This document shows, one piece after another, positions 8,380 to 15,872 of a stretch of DNA of 29,316 nucleotides. Under the pieces are notes generated by a model. It did not search any database. It was not told where the DNA came from and saw only the letters and a program-made list of their open reading frames with translations. This DNA comes from CAVVYA01 sp963752345 (lineage in GTDB: Bacteria > Pseudomonadota > Alphaproteobacteria > SMXQ01). The position numbers and the translations under genes were made by a program. Each line of letters opens with the position of its first letter. The first letter of the stretch is position 1. The DNA is taken from positions 1 to 29,316 of the forward strand of contig CAVVYA010000021.1 of NCBI GenBank assembly GCA_963752345.1, in the 5' to 3' direction.

Positions 8380-9636
8380 CTACACCGCAGTCATCGCCCG
8401 GCCGCCGACGAGGGCGAGAATCGCCAAGACGCTTGCCGCGATCACGATCAGACCGATTCTCTGGCCCCCTACGATGAGCGTGATGGCGCCTTTTGCCGCA
8501 GTATTGACGCCGGCACACAGGAGAACGGCATCGGCGGCGATCGCGACCCCTATGTCGGACGGAGCTTGGCGCGCCATGGACAATGTCAGAGCATCGACAT
8601 CGACCAGGCCGGACAGCGCGGCCAGTGGCAGGACGCCCGAACCGCCGAAGTGCCTGGCAAGTACTTCTGCGAGGATCATGACGATGGCGATCAGAGCAGC
8701 CAGCTTCAAGGCCGTGAGAAGCTCGAAGGGATTGCGAAGGGCAACGGACAGGTTCGCGGCCCGGTCGCTGGCCCGCCGGAGCAGAAGCGAGGTCGCGGCC
8801 AGCAACACGAGGGCTCCCGCTGCAAGAGCGACGAAGATCGCCTCCAGCAGCGCGCGGTTGAACAATGCGGCGATGATCGCGATCCGTGCCATCATCGTCA
8901 CGCCCGCCAGGAGGATGCCGGCAGCGAGCAACCGGCTCGCCTCGTGCTCGCGCGCCATGCGTGCGAGCGACAGCGTGGTTGCTGTCGATGAGGCGAGGCC
9001 GCCCGCGAGCCCGGCCAGGATCACGCCCGCATGATCGCCCGTCAGCCGGATCGCCACATAGCCCGTGAAGGACATGGCGGCGACCAGGATGGCCATCAGC
9101 CAGATTTCTGCCGGGTTGACCGTGCCCCACGGATCGATCGGCGTGTCCGGCAGGACGGGCAGCAACAGAAATGTCATGGCCAGGAGGACGAGGACCGCGC
9201 GCAGCTCGGCCCAGGACAGGCGCTTGATCCAGCTATGCAGCGGCTGCTTGAGCGCGAGCAGAACCGCCATGGCCACCGCCGCGGCGACGGCGATAATCGG
9301 TTCGCCGAGAACGGCGTAGGCGCCGAGCGTGAAGGTCAGGATGCCGGCGACCACGCCGGTCACGCTGAAGTTGCGGTCGACCGTCGCCTCGTACCAGCTG
9401 AACAGGGTAAAGGTGCAGGAAAATGCGAGGAACGAAGCCGCCAGGAACACAGGGCTGCTGACCATGCCGACGGCGGCGCTCGCTCCGCCTAAGAGACCGG
9501 CCAGGGCATGGGTGCGCAGTCCAGCGGTTCGCTCCCCCTCGGCCTCCTCACGCAGTTGCCAGCCACGTTCGAGGCCGATCAGAAGGCCGATCGCCAGGGC
9601 TATGCCAAGGCGGCTAAACAGCTCGCTTTGTTCCAT
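8380..9636 (-). CDS. MgtC/SapB-type membrane protein with DUF4010 domain
   Basis: A 418-residue polytopic membrane protein. The N-terminal part is an MgtC/SapB-like domain: LAIGLLIGLERGWQ, followed by EGERTAGLRTHALAGLLGG, the family signature, within the first 50 residues. The rest is the DUF4010 region, a series of hydrophobic helices rich in Ala, Leu and Ile, with SSTATTLSLARMARE in the middle. Roughly ten to twelve membrane segments are visible. MgtC proteins are linked to survival at low magnesium, acid and other stresses, but this two-domain group has no settled function. It lies 75 bases downstream of groEL on the same strand and could be transcribed with it. It reaches to within a few bases of the D-lactate dehydrogenase remnant. 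Confidence 0.85.
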   Translation of the reverse strand: MEQSELFSRLGIALAIGLLIGLERGWQLREEAEGERTAGLRTHALAGLLGGASAAVGMVSSPVFLAASFLAFSCTFTLFSWYEATVDRNFSVTGVVAGILTFTLGAYAVLGEPIIAVAAAVAMAVLLALKQPLHSWIKRLSWAELRAVLVLLAMTFLLLPVLPDTPIDPWGTVNPAEIWLMAILVAAMSFTGYVAIRLTGDHAGVILAGLAGGLASSTATTLSLARMAREHEASRLLAAGILLAGVTMMARIAIIAALFNRALLEAIFVALAAGALVLLAATSLLLRRASDRAANLSVALRNPFELLTALKLAALIAIVMILAEVLARHFGGSGVLPLAALSGLVDVDALTLSMARQAPSDIGVAIAADAVLLCAGVNTAAKGAITLIVGGQRIGLIVIAASVLAILALVGGRAMTAV

Positions 9637-9711
9637 CGGTTACGGGTTCCTCTCCGCTGGCTCGATGCGATGTTGCACATCGTCCGCCGCAATAATGCGC
9701 CGCGGCCTCGG

Positions 9712-11334
9712 CTATAAGGCCATTTCCGGCGCCGGGCGCGCGTCCCTGGCGGATTCCTCAACCTCGGTCATGGTGGCCTCGGTGAGCAGAAGCACGCTGG
9801 CGACAGAGACCGCGTTCTCCAACCCCACGCGGACGACTTTCGTGGGATCGACGATGCCCGCCGCGATCAGGTCCACATACTCCTTCCGTGCGGCGTCGAA
9901 TCCGATACTGCCGGTGCTTTCCAGCATGCGCGCCACGACAACGCCTCCGTCCACCGCGGAATTCTCGGCGATCTGACGCGCCGGGGCTTCCAGGGCGCGC
10001 TTGAGAATCTGGATCCCGGTGCGCTCGTCGCTTTCCGCCTTGGCCTCTTCGGCCGCGACCGCTGCAATGCATCGGAGCAGTGCGAGGCCGCCGCCTGGCA
10101 CGATACCCTCAGCGACGGCCGCCTTGGTGGCGCTGATGGCATCATCCAGCGCATCCTTTCGCGACTTCATCTCGGCTTCCGACGGAGCGCCGACCCGAAT
10201 GACGGCGACACCACCTGAAAGCTTTCCGAGGCGCTCTCGCAGCTTTTCCTTGTCGTAGTCGCTGGTGGCCTTTTCCATTTCGTGTCTGATGAGCTGGACG
10301 CGCTCGTTGATCGCCCCGCGCGCCCCGGCGCCTCCGATGATCACCGTCTCGTCCTTATTGACAGTTATCCGTTTGGCACGCCCAAGTTGATCGAGCGTGA
10401 CGTTCTCCACCTTGAGGCCGAGGTCCTCCGATATGACCTGGCCGCCGGTCAGGATCGCGACGTCCTGCAGGATGGCCTTGCGGCGGTCGCCAAACCCAGG
10501 CGCCTTGACCGCGCAGCTCTTGAGCAGGCTGCGTAGGTGATTGACAATCAACGTGGCGAGCGCCTCGGCTTCGACATCCTCGGCAATCACCAGCAGCGGA
10601 CGGCCCGACTTGGCGATCTGCTCGAGCACGCCAAGAAGGTCCTTCAACGCCGCGATCTTTCGGTCGACCAGCAGAATGAAGGCGTCTTCGAGGACGGCTT
10701 CCATCTTTTCCGGGTCGGTCACGAAATAGGGCGATATGAATCCGCGATCGAGCTGCATCCCTTCCACGACGTCGAGCGTCGTCTCGGTCGTCTTGGATTC
10801 GTCCACCGTGATCACACCGTCGCCGCCAACCTTTTCCATGGCGTCCGCGACGAGCTGGCCAATGCTCTCGTCATTGTGGGCGGAGATCGTCGCAACCTGG
10901 GCTTTCTCACGCGCCGTGGTCACCAGCCTGGACATGCGCCCGAGCTCGGCGACTGCCGCCCTGGTGGCGCGGTCCAGCCCCCGTTTCAAGTCTATGGCGC
11001 TGGCACCTGCGACGACGTTCCGCAGCCCATCGGCGAGGATCGCATAAGCCAGAATCGTCGAGGTGCTGGTGCCGTCACCCACGGCCTCGCTGGTCTTCTC
11101 CGCCGCCTGTCTCAACATACGCGCGCCGAGGTCTTCTTCAGCGTCCTTCAGCGCAAACTCCTTCGCGATAGTCACGCCATCATTGCACACGATTGGCGCG
11201 CCCCATTTCCGCTGAATGAGCACTGATTTCGATTTGGGGCCCAGGGTGACGCGGATCGCATCGGCAATCTGAGAAGCGCCCCGCAAGATCTTTTCCCGCG
11301 CGGCCGACCGGAACGTCACAGTCTTGTAAGTCAT
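9712..11334 (-). CDS. groEL: Accessory chaperonin GroEL (Hsp60), no GroES partner adjacent
   Basis: A 540-residue chaperonin subunit that folds proteins inside a double ring with GroES. The ATP site is intact: LGPKSKSVLI near residue 31, GDGTS at 86-90, and the DDAISATKAAVAEGIVPGGG motif that holds the hydrolysis Asp. GroES-contact positions in the apical domain look retained (SPYF, DLLGVLEQIAKSG, APGFGDRRKA). Two features mark it as a divergent paralogue. The usual TKDGV reads CNDGV, and the C-terminal tail is EESARDARPAPEMAL instead of the Gly-Gly-Met repeats that line the ring cavity. No groES gene precedes it and no CIRCE element (TTAGCACTC inverted repeat) is seen upstream. An FNR/FixK-type box at 11406-11419 is centred 78 bases before the start. 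Alphaproteobacteria often have several groEL copies; this one would be the redox-controlled copy. Confidence 0.92.
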   Translation of the reverse strand: MTYKTVTFRSAAREKILRGASQIADAIRVTLGPKSKSVLIQRKWGAPIVCNDGVTIAKEFALKDAEEDLGARMLRQAAEKTSEAVGDGTSTSTILAYAILADGLRNVVAGASAIDLKRGLDRATRAAVAELGRMSRLVTTAREKAQVATISAHNDESIGQLVADAMEKVGGDGVITVDESKTTETTLDVVEGMQLDRGFISPYFVTDPEKMEAVLEDAFILLVDRKIAALKDLLGVLEQIAKSGRPLLVIAEDVEAEALATLIVNHLRSLLKSCAVKAPGFGDRRKAILQDVAILTGGQVISEDLGLKVENVTLDQLGRAKRITVNKDETVIIGGAGARGAINERVQLIRHEMEKATSDYDKEKLRERLGKLSGGVAVIRVGAPSEAEMKSRKDALDDAISATKAAVAEGIVPGGGLALLRCIAAVAAEEAKAESDERTGIQILKRALEAPARQIAENSAVDGGVVVARMLESTGSIGFDAARKEYVDLIAAGIVDPTKVVRVGLENAVSVASVLLLTEATMTEVEESARDARPAPEMAL

Positions 11335-11405
11335 CGGCGCATCTCCCGTACCTCACGAAGCTTCAAGCCATCCGCGGATTATGGGTTTGCAGACCCAGAC
11401 GGGGG

Positions 11406-11419
11406 CTGATCTAGGTCAA
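11406..11419. promoter_or_regulatory. FNR/FixK-type box, groEL side
   Basis: CTGATCTAGGTCAA matches TTGAT-N4-ATCAA at 8 of 10 defined bases. It is centred 78 bases upstream of the groEL start (minus strand). Confidence 0.55.
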
Positions 11420-11440
11420 CAAGGGATGAGTTCCGACCCG

Positions 11441-11454
11441 TTGAGGCAAATCAA
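11441..11454. promoter_or_regulatory. FNR/FixK-type box, MltR-like side
   Basis: TTGAGGCAAATCAA matches TTGAT-N4-ATCAA at 9 of 10 defined bases. It is centred 73 bases upstream of the ATG at 11521, so each arm of the divergent region has its own box. Confidence 0.65.
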
Positions 11455-11520
11455 CACCAGGGCCCGGGAAATCAGTAGGGTGGAATCCAGGGACATTTAT
11501 CGCTTGCCCGAGAGATCCAT

Positions 11521-12087
11521 ATGACCGGCAGCCCTTCCGCCATTCGTGACGCGATCTTGTTCAGGGAAGTCGGTGCCTTACCGGACCGATTGGTCGGATT
11601 GATGGCGCCGATCTTCCTCGATCAGCACCTCGTCCAGGCTATCAAAGCGCAATGGATCGACGATGGTGAAGTGCTCGAGGAACTGTTCCGCGAGGGCGGC
11701 GCGATCGGGAGCTTCGGAACGCGCATCCGGGTCGGGTTCGCGGTCGGCCTCTACAGCGAGGAGGCATACCACGACCTGATCCGCATCAACAAAATTCGCA
11801 ATCTTTTCGCCCACAAGCTGGACGCTGCGACCTTCGGTCATCAGCAGGCGCATGATCTTGCCCTGGCGATGACTTCGCCCTCGCGCTTTCCGGCGGGCGA
11901 GCGTAACGGAGAACGTCGCGCTGCTCGTACAACGGCAGAATTCTGGCGCAGCGCCAGGCGTAGCACTGAGGTTGCAGACACGGCCAGCGCCAGGGGACAC
12001 TTCTTGAGGGCCGCCGAGTTGCTGGACGCCTATCTGGTCTCGCGAGCGACGGCCTCGGAAGGGCAGCAGGAATCACCGTCGTTTTAG
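11521..12087 (+). CDS. MltR-like (mannitol operon repressor family) domain protein
   Basis: A 188-residue protein. Residues about 63-98 (GSFGTRIRVGFAVGLYSEEAYHDL, then INKIRNLFAH) carry the conserved core of the MltR family, where a long helical stretch ends in IRN-x-FAH. In enterobacteria MltR represses mannitol uptake but does not have a classical DNA-binding motif. Many proteins with only this domain have unrelated or unknown roles, so a repressor function is not implied here. The last 70 residues are Arg- and Ala-rich and not recognised. The gene has an FNR/FixK-type box 73 bases upstream and is followed after 9 bases by a membrane-protein gene. The two probably form an operon divergent from groEL. 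Confidence 0.6.
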   Translation: MTGSPSAIRDAILFREVGALPDRLVGLMAPIFLDQHLVQAIKAQWIDDGEVLEELFREGGAIGSFGTRIRVGFAVGLYSEEAYHDLIRINKIRNLFAHKLDAATFGHQQAHDLALAMTSPSRFPAGERNGERRAARTTAEFWRSARRSTEVADTASARGHFLRAAELLDAYLVSRATASEGQQESPSF

Positions 12088-12096
12088 GTTCTAGCT

Positions 12097-12681
12097 ATGG
12101 CGAGCGAAGAGATCAACGTCGTGTTGCCGTCGGGAGGCCGGTATCGTGCCGAGCAGGGTGTCGGTCTGATCGAGGTCCGGCTGAACACGTTGCAGCAGCT
12201 GTTCAACTCGTTGGATCCGGCGCCGTTCCGCGAGAAGGATCTCGATCAGGACGCTGAAACCTACATCGTGGAATCGGCTCGGGAATTTCCGCCGGCTGCT
12301 CCGGTCAAACTGGTGCTGCATGTGCCGCCTTCGGAAGCACAGATGCCGCACGCTGACGTCGAGGCCGCGATACGGCGCTACTTTGCCTACCGCCTGTGGG
12401 TGGAGCGCACCGCCCTTCGTCGGGAACTTTCCTATGGGCGCCTGGCATTGATCATCGGCCTCGCCTTCCTGTTCGTCTGCATCGCGCTCAGGCAGGCCGT
12501 GCTCTCTCTCGGCGAGGGCACGGTCAATCAGATAGCGGCCGAGGGGCTTCTGATATCGGGCTGGGTCGCGATGTGGCGGCCGCTTCAGGTGTTTCTCTAC
12601 GAATGGTGGCCGATCCGGCGCAATTGCCGGGTGTATGAGAAGCTCGCGGCGGTTCCCGTCGAAGTCCGCTCGCAGCCTTAA
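12097..12681 (+). CDS. Conserved hypothetical two-helix membrane protein
   Basis: A 194-residue protein that I do not recognise. Residues 1-105 are soluble, with a beta-rich start (INVVLPSGGRYRAEQGVGLIEVRL) and a charged stretch. Two membrane helices follow at about 114-132 and 146-168, with a Trp-rich exit (LYEWWPIRRNC) and a short cytoplasmic tail. It starts 9 bases after the MltR-like gene without a strong ribosome site, suggesting translational coupling. Being in an FNR-box-controlled pair, it may act in a membrane stress response, but nothing in the sequence names a function. Confidence 0.7.
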   Translation: MASEEINVVLPSGGRYRAEQGVGLIEVRLNTLQQLFNSLDPAPFREKDLDQDAETYIVESAREFPPAAPVKLVLHVPPSEAQMPHADVEAAIRRYFAYRLWVERTALRRELSYGRLALIIGLAFLFVCIALRQAVLSLGEGTVNQIAAEGLLISGWVAMWRPLQVFLYEWWPIRRNCRVYEKLAAVPVEVRSQP

Positions 12682-12700
12682 ACGAGATTGGCCGCGCAGC

Positions 12701-12714
12701 TTGATTCAGGTCAA
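12701..12714. promoter_or_regulatory. FNR/FixK-type box upstream of hsp20
   Basis: TTGATTCAGGTCAA matches TTGAT-N4-ATCAA at 9 of 10 defined bases. It is centred 82 bases before the hsp20 start at 12790. Confidence 0.7.
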
Positions 12715-12789
12715 GCGAAGATGACTTGCCTTCGTCAAGAATAACAGAGTGGCGTGTCGCCGCTCAATCCAACCTGACGAGGTGCAACC

Positions 12790-13284
12790 ATGACGAACCA
12801 GCAAGTGACGACCGAGCGCAGCCAGCGCAGCGAACCCGCCCGCTCGTTTCTCCAGCACCCTCTGACGTCGCTGCAAAGTGAGATCGATCGCGTATTCGGC
12901 GAGTTCATGCAGAATTTCGACACCACGAAGTTCCCGTTCCTGAACGGCTCCCTTTTGCCGAAGGCTGATTTCAGCGAGAGCGAGACCGCTTATGAGCTGG
13001 CCGTCGAGGTGCCGGGCGTCGCGGAGAAGGATATGGAGGTCAGCGTCAAGAACGGCGTGCTGACTGTGAAGGGCGATAAGAAGAGCGAGAAGGAAGACAA
13101 GAAGAAGGACTACCTGCGCACCGAGCGGAGCTGCGGTTCCTATTACCGCGCCATGACCCTTCCGGATGACGCGGACGAGCCGAAGATCACCGCCCGCTAT
13201 ACCGATGGCGTCCTGCGCATCGCCATTCCGAAGCTGGCCGACTCTCAGGCGAAGTCGCAGAAGATCGCCATCCAGAAGAGTTAG
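12790..13284 (+). CDS. Small heat-shock protein, Hsp20/alpha-crystallin family
   Basis: A 164-residue ATP-independent holdase that keeps unfolding proteins soluble in the cytoplasm. The alpha-crystallin domain runs from about residue 57 to 150: KADFSESETAYELAVEVPGV, the GVLTVKGDKK strand, and TDGVLRIAIPK. The C-terminal I-x-I motif lies in LRIAIPK. A charged insert (KSEKEDKKKDYLRTERS) replaces the usual loop. The N-terminal 55 residues are the variable oligomerisation arm. The start follows GAGGTG at a normal distance. An FNR/FixK-type box lies upstream, so oxygen or redox control is likely in addition to heat. It is followed by an 11-bp-stem hairpin. Confidence 0.92.
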   Translation: MTNQQVTTERSQRSEPARSFLQHPLTSLQSEIDRVFGEFMQNFDTTKFPFLNGSLLPKADFSESETAYELAVEVPGVAEKDMEVSVKNGVLTVKGDKKSEKEDKKKDYLRTERSCGSYYRAMTLPDDADEPKITARYTDGVLRIAIPKLADSQAKSQKIAIQKS

Positions 13285-13300
13285 GCGCTTTGCGTCATCC

Positions 13301-13333
13301 CGGCAGGTCCCTCGCCCTCCCGGGGACCTGCCG
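13301..13333. terminator. Strong hairpin after hsp20
   Basis: CGGCAGGTCCC at 13301-13311 is perfectly complementary to GGGACCTGCCG at 13323-13333, with an 11-base loop. No T-run follows, so it may be an attenuating or mRNA-stabilising stem rather than an intrinsic terminator. Confidence 0.45.
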
Positions 13334-13356
13334 ACTGCCATGAAAGGAGCTCGATT

Positions 13357-13581
13357 ATGGCTGTGCCCCATGTATTCCGGTTCTATCGCACGATCATGAA
13401 CGACAAAGGTCGGCCGTTTGAAAGCACGGTCGAACTCATCACGATCAGTCGGGCGAAAACCGAGGAGCGGGCCCGGCGGGCCGCGGTTCTCCGGTTCGTG
13501 CGCCACCAGCAACTGTCGCGTTGGGATTGCCTGGCCACGGGTTACGAGCAGTTGCGGCCGCAAATGCAAACGGCGACGTGA
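13357..13581 (+). CDS. Conserved small protein of unknown function (74 aa)
   Basis: A 74-residue basic protein, MAVPHVFRFYRTIMNDKGRP onward, with a helix rich in Arg and Ala (SRAKTEERARRAAVLRFVRH). It has an ideal AAGGAG site 9-10 bases before the ATG, which supports real translation. I recognise no domain. It lies between hsp20 and the sensor kinase gene, after the hairpin at 13301-13333, and could be transcribed by readthrough from the hsp20 promoter. Confidence 0.65.
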   Translation: MAVPHVFRFYRTIMNDKGRPFESTVELITISRAKTEERARRAAVLRFVRHQQLSRWDCLATGYEQLRPQMQTAT

Positions 13582-13649
13582 AGCGTGGCGAACTCGTCGA
13601 ACACCGCAACGGTTTGCTGGCGCTCGCGGCTGCCAGTGGCGAGCGGTAA
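13578..13649 (+). CDS. Possible 23-residue coupled mini-ORF
   Basis: The GTG at 13578 overlaps the preceding stop (GTGA). The frame encodes VKRGELVEHRNGLLALAAAS and ends at TAA 13647-13649. The overlap suggests coupling, but the peptide is short and not recognised, so this is a weak call. Confidence 0.2.
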   Translation: MKRGELVEHRNGLLALAAASGER

Positions 13650-13737
13650 TAAGAAACCGCATCTCCAGGACAGTGGGACATAGCGTTGCGTACTTTTGAA
13701 AATAGGCCTCGCTTCCAGCACCCGATGCGCTAAGTTC

Positions 13738-13757
13738 GCCAGATAGGCCTATCTGGC
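13738..13757. promoter_or_regulatory. 20-bp perfect palindrome before the sensor kinase gene
   Basis: GCCAGATAGGCCTATCTGGC is its own reverse complement over all 20 bases. It ends 18 bases before the ATG at 13776. It could be a dimer-binding operator or a hairpin that covers the start region. No strong ribosome site is seen between it and the ATG. Confidence 0.55.
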
Positions 13758-13775
13758 CTAACTGGGTTGAGCGCC

Positions 13776-15872
13776 ATGGCCAAGGAATCGGGAAAAGCGC
13801 GCGGGACGCGGAGGGCCAAGAGCCAATCCAAGGCGCGCCGCGGCGTTGGTGAGAAGCCGATCCGCCCCAGTGCCAAAACCTCGACCGAGCAAAGGGGCAC
13901 GGCCAAACCCGCCGATCAAGCCCATGGCGCGTCGCGAAAATCCTCCGCTACAGGTTCGCTCGCCGCCCTGAAAGGCGAACTCGCGCAGAGCGAGGCCCGC
14001 TTTCGCTCTCTCCTCGAAACCGCGGCGGCACCGATTCTGCTCTTGTCATCCGATCTGTCGGTTCGCGAGATGAACTCGGAGGCGGAACGACTCTACGGCA
14101 TGGACCGCGCGGAGACGGTCGGCAAAGACTATTTCCTGGCTCTCGACCCCGATCAGACGGGAGGCATGCCGCGAGAGGAGCTGGAGCAGGTCCTTCACGG
14201 CAATCCTATTCGGAGCGGTGAAGGGCGTGTGCGCCGGCGCGACGGAATCGAGCGGGTTCTTATATGGAACGCGTCGTGCCTCTCCGACGAGAATACGGGC
14301 TACCTCGGCATCATCGCGGTCGCGCAGGACATCACGGAGCGGCAGAAGGCGGAGGAGGCGCTGCGAGAGCGCGAGGCGCGCCTGAGCTCGATCATCGACA
14401 CCGCGCCCGATGCGGTCATCACGATCGACGAGGGCGGAATCGTGCAGTCGTTCAGCGTCGCCGCGGAAAAATTGTTCGGCTACGAGGCGGGCGAGGTGAT
14501 TGGGCGCAACGTCAGCATGCTGATGCCCTCGCCGCACCAGGAAAACCACGATTCCTACCTGGCGCGCTATCTCGCGACCGGCGAGAAACGCATCATCGGC
14601 ATCGGGCGCCGCGTCGAGGCCATGCGCAAGGACGGCAGCATTTTCCCGATGGAGCTTGCCGTCGGCGAGGCGAAGTTCGGCACGACCCGCATCTTTACGG
14701 GCTTCATTCGCGATACCACCGCCCGCGCCAGAATCGAAGAACAATTACGCCAGTCGCAGAAGATGGAGGCCGTCGGACAACTGACGGGCGGGCTCGCCCA
14801 CGACTTCAACAACCTGCTGACGGTGATCAGCGGCAATCTGGAAATGCTCGAGCCGCGATTGCAGGATCCCGACCAGCTGGATATCCTGCGCGAGGCGCAG
14901 GAAGCCACCGAGCTCGGAGCGAAACTCGCCAACCGCCTTCTGGCCTTCGGTCGCCGCCAAGCCCTCAATCCGAAGGCGATCGAGCTGAGCCAGCTCGTCG
15001 CCGGCATGAGCGACCTGTTGCGCCGCAGCCTCGGTGAGACGATCCGGATCGACGCGAGGCTGTCACCCAATCTGACCACCACGCTGGCCGATCCCGGTCA
15101 GGTCGAAAATGTGCTGCTCAATCTCGCCATCAATGCCCGGGACGCCATGCCGAACGGCGGCCAGCTCATCATCGAGACAGCGCCAGCCCGGATCGCAGCG
15201 GGAGATTTGCAGGTGTTTCCCGACCTGCCGCCGGGCGATTACGTGATGCTGGCCGTGACGGACAACGGCGTCGGCATGCCGCCCGAAGTACGGCAGAAGG
15301 CGTTCGAGCCATTTTTCACCACCAAGTCACCTGGGCAGGGAACCGGCCTCGGCCTCAGTATGGTCTATGGCTTCGTCAAGCAGTCCGGCGGCCATGTACA
15401 TCTCTACAGCGAGCATGGCGCCGGCACGACTGTCCGGATCTACCTGCCGGCTGCCAATGGGGCAAAAGCTGCACACTATGGCCGCGAAGCCGCTTCAGTG
15501 GCTGCTCGCGGCGAAACCATTCTGGTGGTCGAGGACGACGATCGCGTGCGCCGAGTTTCGCTGCGGCGGCTAAAAGAGCTTGGCTATTCCGTCATCGAGG
15601 AAAGCAGTGCCGCCGCGGCACTGCAGCGCATCAATAGGGGCGAAGCAATCGACCTGCTGTTCACGGACGTGGTGATGCCGGAGATGAACGGCATCGATCT
15701 GGCGCGCGCGGCGCGCCGGCATCGCCCGGACCTCAAGGTCCTTTTCACCTCCGGATATGCCGAACCGGCGCTGACGCAAAGGGAGTTGCCCACAGAGAAC
15801 GCCGAGTGGCTCGGCAAGCCCTACACAACAGCCGACCTCGCGGTGAAGCTGAAGCGCCTGCTGGGCGTTTAG
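13776..15872 (+). CDS. FixL-like PAS hybrid sensor histidine kinase with C-terminal receiver
   Basis: A 698-residue cytoplasmic kinase without membrane segments. Order: basic disordered N-terminus (1-65), PAS 1 (about 72-187), PAS 2 (about 198-318), HisKA with phosphorylatable H342 (GGLAHDFNN), HATPase (N453 region, DNGVG at 496-500, GTGLGL at 522-527) and a receiver (578-698) with D631 (FTDVVMPEMNG) and K681. PAS 2 closely follows the FixL heme PAS: HDSYLARY gives H258, equivalent to the proximal heme ligand, and R264; IIGIGRR gives R278, equivalent to the oxygen-sensing Arg. It is therefore a likely heme oxygen sensor, although heme binding is inferred. Unlike classical FixL it lacks membrane helices and ends in its own receiver, as in hybrid FixL forms. 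The TTG at 13767 in frame is an alternative start. It converges with the OmpR-type regulator gene, their stop codons overlapping. Confidence 0.9.
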   Translation: MAKESGKARGTRRAKSQSKARRGVGEKPIRPSAKTSTEQRGTAKPADQAHGASRKSSATGSLAALKGELAQSEARFRSLLETAAAPILLLSSDLSVREMNSEAERLYGMDRAETVGKDYFLALDPDQTGGMPREELEQVLHGNPIRSGEGRVRRRDGIERVLIWNASCLSDENTGYLGIIAVAQDITERQKAEEALREREARLSSIIDTAPDAVITIDEGGIVQSFSVAAEKLFGYEAGEVIGRNVSMLMPSPHQENHDSYLARYLATGEKRIIGIGRRVEAMRKDGSIFPMELAVGEAKFGTTRIFTGFIRDTTARARIEEQLRQSQKMEAVGQLTGGLAHDFNNLLTVISGNLEMLEPRLQDPDQLDILREAQEATELGAKLANRLLAFGRRQALNPKAIELSQLVAGMSDLLRRSLGETIRIDARLSPNLTTTLADPGQVENVLLNLAINARDAMPNGGQLIIETAPARIAAGDLQVFPDLPPGDYVMLAVTDNGVGMPPEVRQKAFEPFFTTKSPGQGTGLGLSMVYGFVKQSGGHVHLYSEHGAGTTVRIYLPAANGAKAAHYGREAASVAARGETILVVEDDDRVRRVSLRRLKELGYSVIEESSAAAALQRINRGEAIDLLFTDVVMPEMNGIDLARAARRHRPDLKVLFTSGYAEPALTQRELPTENAEWLGKPYTTADLAVKLKRLLGV

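Noticed and set aside
8297..9034. 245-codon open frame on the + strand inside the MgtC-type gene
   Set aside because: Antisense to a clear membrane protein; the translation is Arg/Ala/Ser-rich and has no recognisable domain.
10537..11226. 229-codon open frame on the + strand inside groEL
   Set aside because: It is the antisense shadow of the chaperonin gene; the composition (His/Arg/Asp-rich, no domain) is typical of GC-rich shadows.
11335..11400. CIRCE or sigma-32 promoter before groEL
   Set aside because: No TTAGCACTC inverted repeat and no convincing heat-shock -10 element could be seen.
15570..15868. Extension of the OmpR-type regulator to 345 residues, antisense to the kinase gene
   Set aside because: The extra sequence has no family match and arises from the one-base insertion; the corrected frame stops at 15869 with a perfect family end.
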